Shown here piece after piece: positions 59,356 to 64,000 of a DNA stretch of 64,000 bases. The notes beneath the pieces were generated by a model. That model saw only the letters and a list, made by a program, of their open reading frames with translations. It was not told the origin of the DNA and ran no database searches. Both the position numbers and the translations under genes were made by a program. Positions within the stretch are counted from its first letter, which is position 1. Every line of letters starts with the position of its first letter. This DNA comes from Hexactinellida sp. DTS-2022 (Eukaryota > Porifera > Hexactinellida): the NCBI GenBank assembly GCA_028753945.1, contig JAPNXP010000015.1, forward strand, positions 930,001 through 994,000. The letters run 5' to 3'.

Positions 59356-60450
59356 TCACAGCCTGCTTCTGTACCTGTCCATAATTGGCTTTATTTGATC
59401 ATTAATGTGAATAAACCGTCTGCGTCTTTTTATTAGCATGACTATTATTCCTATGCTTAATGCTATATTTATGGAAATCGCTAACATTTCCCCAATAAAT
59501 GTAAATGTTAGTTCTATGATAAAACAGTACGTCGTGATTGATTGAAACAGCTTACTAATGTCTTTTGGTATCGCTATGTCCGGAAGATAACCGAGAGAGA
59601 TATAGGATAGGTAACATGGGTTGTTGCCAAACAAGTTGAGAGGTACGGAAATGAAAGCGAGGAAGGATCCAGTTGTTAGTAATGTGAATAGAGACAATGT
59701 AAGAACCTGAGCAAAGAAAAACTGTCTGACAATGTTTTTTTTAATCAAATAATGTGTTTCATTTAAATGAATTCGTGCCTCATTCCTTCTCCCTTTGAGC
59801 AACAGGTAGAACTTGTGAGATGTAGACATGTAAATGCTAACGTCGATCACAATTAGAGGGAATAGTATTAACTGCTCGAAGTACCTTGTTTGTAGGAAAC
59901 ACGTTAAGGATACCTTCAAGATAAACTGTACCAGTATGTACACTATGTATTTCCGTATGTGTTGATGGTAAGGATAGTTTATATATAAGCGCCTTAGAAT
60001 GACATAAAACAAAGACATTATTATTGGAAACATTGTCGTCATGACTATACCTATATCCAATGCTTTTGTTATCAAAAAAGTGTGCCTGTTATCGAGGTCA
60101 GTTAGGTCACCGTCCCAGATAATGCAGGAGTTGGAAATAATAACTTCATGAATGTGTTCAAGTTTTAAGTCGAAATTTGTTATCAGAGCTGTTTGCGTTA
60201 GTAAGTTATTTATTAACTCTGCAGTTGACAATATTAGAATGAAGTTATAAACTGTTGATTTTATTCGCAGATTCTTCTTAACTTTATCCAGATCCACTAG
60301 ATATCCAGTATATGCAGGTACTCTTCGTATATCTCTCCAGTTCATATATTTCAGATATGTGTAATAGGATATTACGATTAGGGACGCTACCGTGTAGGGA
60401 AGTATAATTAGAGGAAGGACTCCCCCAACCACTTGTTTGTATGAAATCAT
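59356..60450 (-). CDS. Orphan seven-transmembrane protein B
   Basis: A 364-aa protein from ATG at 60450 on the - strand, colinear with protein A. It shares long identical segments, for example YVILRRLYINYPYHQHIRKY, LQTRYFEQLILFPLIVIDVS and NNPCYLSYISLGYLPD. Differences cluster in the N-terminus, the helix 2-3 loop, helix 6 and the last helix. The Cys in the helix 2-3 loop (ISNSCIIWDGD) is kept. The same seven-helix topology is predicted. The open frame is intact, so both copies look functional. Confidence 0.72.
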   Translation of the reverse strand: MISYKQVVGGVLPLIILPYTVASLIVISYYTYLKYMNWRDIRRVPAYTGYLVDLDKVKKNLRIKSTVYNFILILSTAELINNLLTQTALITNFDLKLEHIHEVIISNSCIIWDGDLTDLDNRHTFLITKALDIGIVMTTMFPIIMSLFYVILRRLYINYPYHQHIRKYIVYILVQFILKVSLTCFLQTRYFEQLILFPLIVIDVSIYMSTSHKFYLLLKGRRNEARIHLNETHYLIKKNIVRQFFFAQVLTLSLFTLLTTGSFLAFISVPLNLFGNNPCYLSYISLGYLPDIAIPKDISKLFQSITTYCFIIELTFTFIGEMLAISINIALSIGIIVMLIKRRRRFIHINDQIKPIMDRYRSRL

Positions 60451-62557
60451 TTTGTATTACTTTAAAAGTGTGGTAATTAGTTTGGTTTTGACTGAAGTTT
60501 CATATTTATGCATTTCAAATGTGTTATTCTCATTAGTATTTTAAAATAGCTAACATCTACACTTAACAAGGAATATACACATAAGCAATATCTAATACAA
60601 CTAGCTATTTTCTTTTCAGTATTGCGTTTATTCAATTACAAGTACGTATTACATATAGTCAACTAAGTACACACATAGTGTTGGATAATTACCTTATTTC
60701 CACGAATTCTAGGGAATATTTTGTGCCTATTAGAAAATATTGTTACCCCGAACAGTATTAACTATTAATTTCTCTTCCAAAATCAAACTATGAATCTAAG
60801 GTGACTAATTCAAGAAAAATGAGTACCATGAATTATTTAATTCTCCCCATCCTCACGAATGAAGGGATAATTTTCTTGCTTGAAATTGGAAGACCATTTG
60901 CTCTAGAGATCTGAAAATTTGCTTACTGAGGTAATTTTACACGCTTATAACGATTTATTGGTTTTCTAAACGAAATAACTGGATTCTGACGTCATAAAAG
61001 CACATATTTGTGATCAACTCTCAGTTTTTATCCGATTCGCCCACAATTTTAGATTACACGTAGGAACTAAATAGGATTCGCCTTTCCACTTTTGATTCGG
61101 TTGACACAAAAAATTGTCATATTTAATATTGTATGTTTCTTCAATTTTTTGTAATTTTCACTTTTAATCTTGGCTAGTTATTAACAAAAATGTAGCCTCC
61201 TACTGCTGCCTCATTGCACAAATTGAGGTAGGTGATTTAATCTTCACTTACATGATTTCCGAAATTGCATGCAGTTTGGCTTCCATCAGTTTAGTTCTAT
61301 TGGCGATTAATTAATAGTTATATATTTGTTATAAATTATTGTATAACTGGCGAACTGTACAAAATATTAGGTCCGTGTTGTTTTTAGCCTGCCTGGAGGG
61401 TAATACAGTAATATATTTTTTCCTGGTTTATATTCTGGCCAGACCAGACCAAATATTACTGAAATATTTGGTCCGAGCAGAAATACTGAAGTAAATATTT
61501 CAAATGGAGTGATCAACGTATTTATTCTACAATTGAAAGTCAGAGTTTGTCAAACAATAACCATACTTTTGAAAATGTTGCAATATGAGTGACCACCTAG
61601 GTTGCGTTTGACATCCATTTAAGGATGGACAGAATCTTGTCAAGTAATATTCTTCTAAATTGTGACCATGACCAGTGTTTTTTTAAAGGATTTGCTTAGA
61701 GGGCCCTACCAACAATTAGAGGCCCTCATCCCAACAATTAGAGGCCCTCACTCTACATTTCATGATATTGAGTACTTAGCACGTTAAAAATTAGAGGCCC
61801 ATTGAGAAAAATTAGAAGCCCATTTTGGGACTCTAATTTGCCTTAAAAAAAACACTGACCATGACATATTTTCCCTATACTTCTTGCACTTTCATATTAT
61901 ATACCCACAAAAAACTTTAACCCATATTGTTGAAATGAACAAAATTCCCTTCGGCGAATATCTCCGTTGACCCTTAATTAACACTTTCAATTGAACTGAA
62001 GTGTGAGAAACAGAGGATATTTGCAACTCAATTGTGGCACAAACTGAGGCCAATTTTAAAATTCGTACAATGTGAAAAGGTGAGAATGAATTCTCTATCG
62101 AATGGATATAAATTTTATATTCGGGCACTATTTTTTAACCTGTTGTGACATTAAATAGGTGTAAAAATGTTATCAAAAATCGTGACACCAGGTGATCATC
62201 TGTAACCCATGAGACACCTATCCAGAAATTTGGGATCTTAGTTAATAAAACTGTTGGGTGGAGGGGATACAGAAGAAAATATACCAAAGTAATAAGATTA
62301 GAACTGGGCCACGATAATATAGTGGGCACTGGGCACAGTAAAACTTCTTATTTTTTATGTTTTTATGTATTTAATACAGTATATATAATCCGTTTAATTA
62401 ATTAATTAATAGAGCCACCGGTTAATAGATTTCTCCGCTTAATGGGGTCTAAATTTCACAGGATTTTTAGGACGGAATTACAGTTTGACACAAAATGTTT
62501 TGTTTATAGGTTTATCCGATAATAAGGTCAAACTAGTGGTACACTAATACCTGTCTG
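60451..62557. other. Spacer upstream of the PRDM-like relic
   Basis: AT-rich, with diverged repeat sequence at 60890-60960 (gatctgaaaatttgctta, aacgatttattggttttc) resembling 36995-37060, a hAT-type element (61673-61857) and a short motif at 62304-62342. No gene recognised. Confidence 0.55.
61673..61857. mobile_element. hAT-type non-autonomous element
   Basis: Inverted ends CAGTGTTTTTTTAAAGG and (reverse-complemented) CAGTGTTTTTTTTAAGG, flanked by the 8-bp duplication ACCATGAC (61665-61672 and 61858-61865). The interior repeats aacaattagaggccc. Confidence 0.87.
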
Positions 62558-63789
62558 TTGATTTTTCGTGAGAATAATAGTAAGTATTTTGTACCGACTT
62601 TTCAACAAAGAAAAGAAGATTCTACTTCCGAATCTAAAAGCGAGAGTGATCTCTATTGGGCCCCGAGCGAAGAAACCAAAACAGAGAATAAGCAAACTAT
62701 AAAACAAATGCCGTTTGTAACAGGTTTAGCGGCTCACAAACAATGCGAGGACAAGCGACAATCTACAAAGAGAAAACTAGATTCCTCAGATAGTAATTTG
62801 AATCTTAAAAAGAAAATTGTCAAAAGTCGCGTAACAAAGGATTTCACGTTTGGAAAAGCAAAGGAGCAACCAGTACACAAGTCAAATGTTAGAATTAAGG
62901 AAAGGGACTGTTTCGAACATTTGAAATAGTATGTGGAATTCAGTTCTGATGAAGAAACATTGAAGACAGATGACAAAATAAGTTATGAGGATAATCTACA
63001 AAAGAGAGAAGACCAACAGTTAATGGAAGATGAGATAGCATTAGTTAGCAGATACATACGGCAGCAGAAATTAGATGAGACACTAGCAATACAGCACAGT
63101 AGTGAGTCTCAAATAATATCTGTTGAGAGGGGAAGGAGACATTTGAAACAAATCGATAATACAGAGGAAGATTTAGCAACAGAAGATTGCTATATATACT
63201 GTGAGGATTGTGACGATATGCATTTTGGTGATTGTCCTCTGTATGGCGAGTTGGAACCGTTAAAAGAGTCGGAAATGAAAACGAATTCCCTGTCTTCAAT
63301 CCCAGTTCCTAAACAGCTCTGCTTAAGAATGTCACCCATACCAAACGCGGGACTTGGGATATTCGCGAGAGAGACAATCCCAGTCCAAACACGAAATCGA
63401 ACACAGAAAGATAAACCATTTCAATGTCAACTATGTTCACCTTCGTTTCAACTTAAGTCAAGCTTGACAAGACACACCCGTATACACACAGGAGTTAATT
63501 TATTAATATGTGACATATGTAATAAGAACTTTACTGAAAGCACAAGCTCACTGTGCACACTCGGACACACACGGGAGAGAACCCCTTTCAGTGCCTTAAA
63601 TGTAAAGCAAAGTTTGGCGACTCAAGTACTCTAGTTACGCATGTCCATACACACACGGGAGAGAAGCCGTACGAAAGCCTTACCTGTAATATACGGTTTA
63701 CCACTTCTTTCAATCGACTTCGGCATGCCCGTATACACACGGTTATATTTAGTTTGCCGTATTATAGTTTGTCGTTTTTCATGGATTAA
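62558..63789 (+). pseudogene. PRDM9-like relic: SET domain deleted, zinc fingers frameshifted
   Basis: The first open part (62558-62929) ends at an in-frame TAG, and the same frame continues from 62930. The continuation carries the PRDM9-type zinc knuckle and pre-SET region (YIYCEDCDDMHFGDCP), then the start of the PR/SET fold (PNAGLGIFARETIPV). It jumps at once to a zinc-finger linker, so the SET core is missing. One good C2H2 finger follows (FQCQLCSPSFQLKSSLTRH). The second loses its pattern and the frame changes near 63550, after which one finger (FQCLKCKAKFGDSS) and one defective finger (YESLTC, first Cys lost) follow. No introns are seen where a PRDM gene would have several, which fits a decayed retrocopy. 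There is no plausible full-length product. Confidence 0.82.
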
Positions 63790-64000
63790 TTAAGAGTGTT
63801 AAGAGCATACTAATACACAACTCTAGCTAATTAAATATGAATTATTGTTGGTAATAATATAACCGATTATATAGGGTATATGGCAACCGTTTTCCAACAT
63901 GATAGGGTTCTTATATCCGATATTAATCTGGTCGTTGAAATCCCAAAATGGGTCATACCTAGAAAAAATTCATACAAAGCGTATTTTAGTATCATTAGAA
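63790..64000. other. Right edge of window
   Basis: AT-rich 3' flank of the PRDM-like relic. No feature recognised. Confidence 0.4.

Overview
The window is nuclear DNA of an animal. Spliceosomal GT-AG introns, a caspase, ceramide synthase, mu-crystallin, SCFD2, INPP4, calcium-binding EGF repeats and a PRDM9-like relic all point to a metazoan. Coding regions are GC-rich islands in AT-rich spacers full of short non-autonomous DNA transposons. Introns are few: the SKI2-type helicase (about 1209 aa), the INPP4-like phosphatase (1043 aa), CLPB and the ceramide synthase are each uninterrupted. This suggests a compact-genome, possibly early-branching invertebrate, but the sequence alone does not let me name it. 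Almost every gene lies on the + strand; only SCFD2 and one orphan membrane-protein gene are clearly on the - strand.

Left part (1-24 kb): the 3' end of eIF2A, an active-looking caspase, and a three-exon CRYM gene whose first intron holds a complete GTPBP10-type Obg GTPase in the same orientation. A 4-kb Ginger-like DNA transposon (5465-9443, CTTA target duplication, broken integrase) follows and ends 21 bp before the start codon of the mitochondrial ketoacyl-ACP synthase OXSM. After it come a small three-exon gene of unknown function, pantothenate kinase (three exons), an NHL-repeat protein, ceramide synthase, mitochondrial ribosomal protein L1 (two exons) and the SUMO E2 UBC9.

Middle (24-32 kb): two near-identical short-chain dehydrogenase genes. 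The second sits, with COX7A and a tRNA-Trp gene, inside introns of the five-exon SCFD2 gene on the opposite strand. SCFD2 is divergent from the mitochondrial disaggregase CLPB across 235 bp.

Right part (32-64 kb): an accessory region. Three arylacetamide-deacetylase-like hydrolase genes and one truncated copy show patchwork identity from gene conversion. Between them lies an LRR/EGF receptor-like gene with ten nearly identical 120-bp EGF units, split from its transmembrane tail by a 156-bp hAT-type insertion. SKI2, a second NHL gene with an internal coiled-coil duplication, and a PH-C2-phosphatase INPP4 homologue follow. Two convergent, inverted 7-transmembrane paralogues of a family I do not recognise, and a degenerate PRDM9-like copy, close the window. 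Metabolic genes for mitochondria, CoA and lipids (OXSM, PANK, CERS, CLPB, MRPL1, COX7A, GTPBP10) are frequent, but I see no evidence that they form one functional unit.
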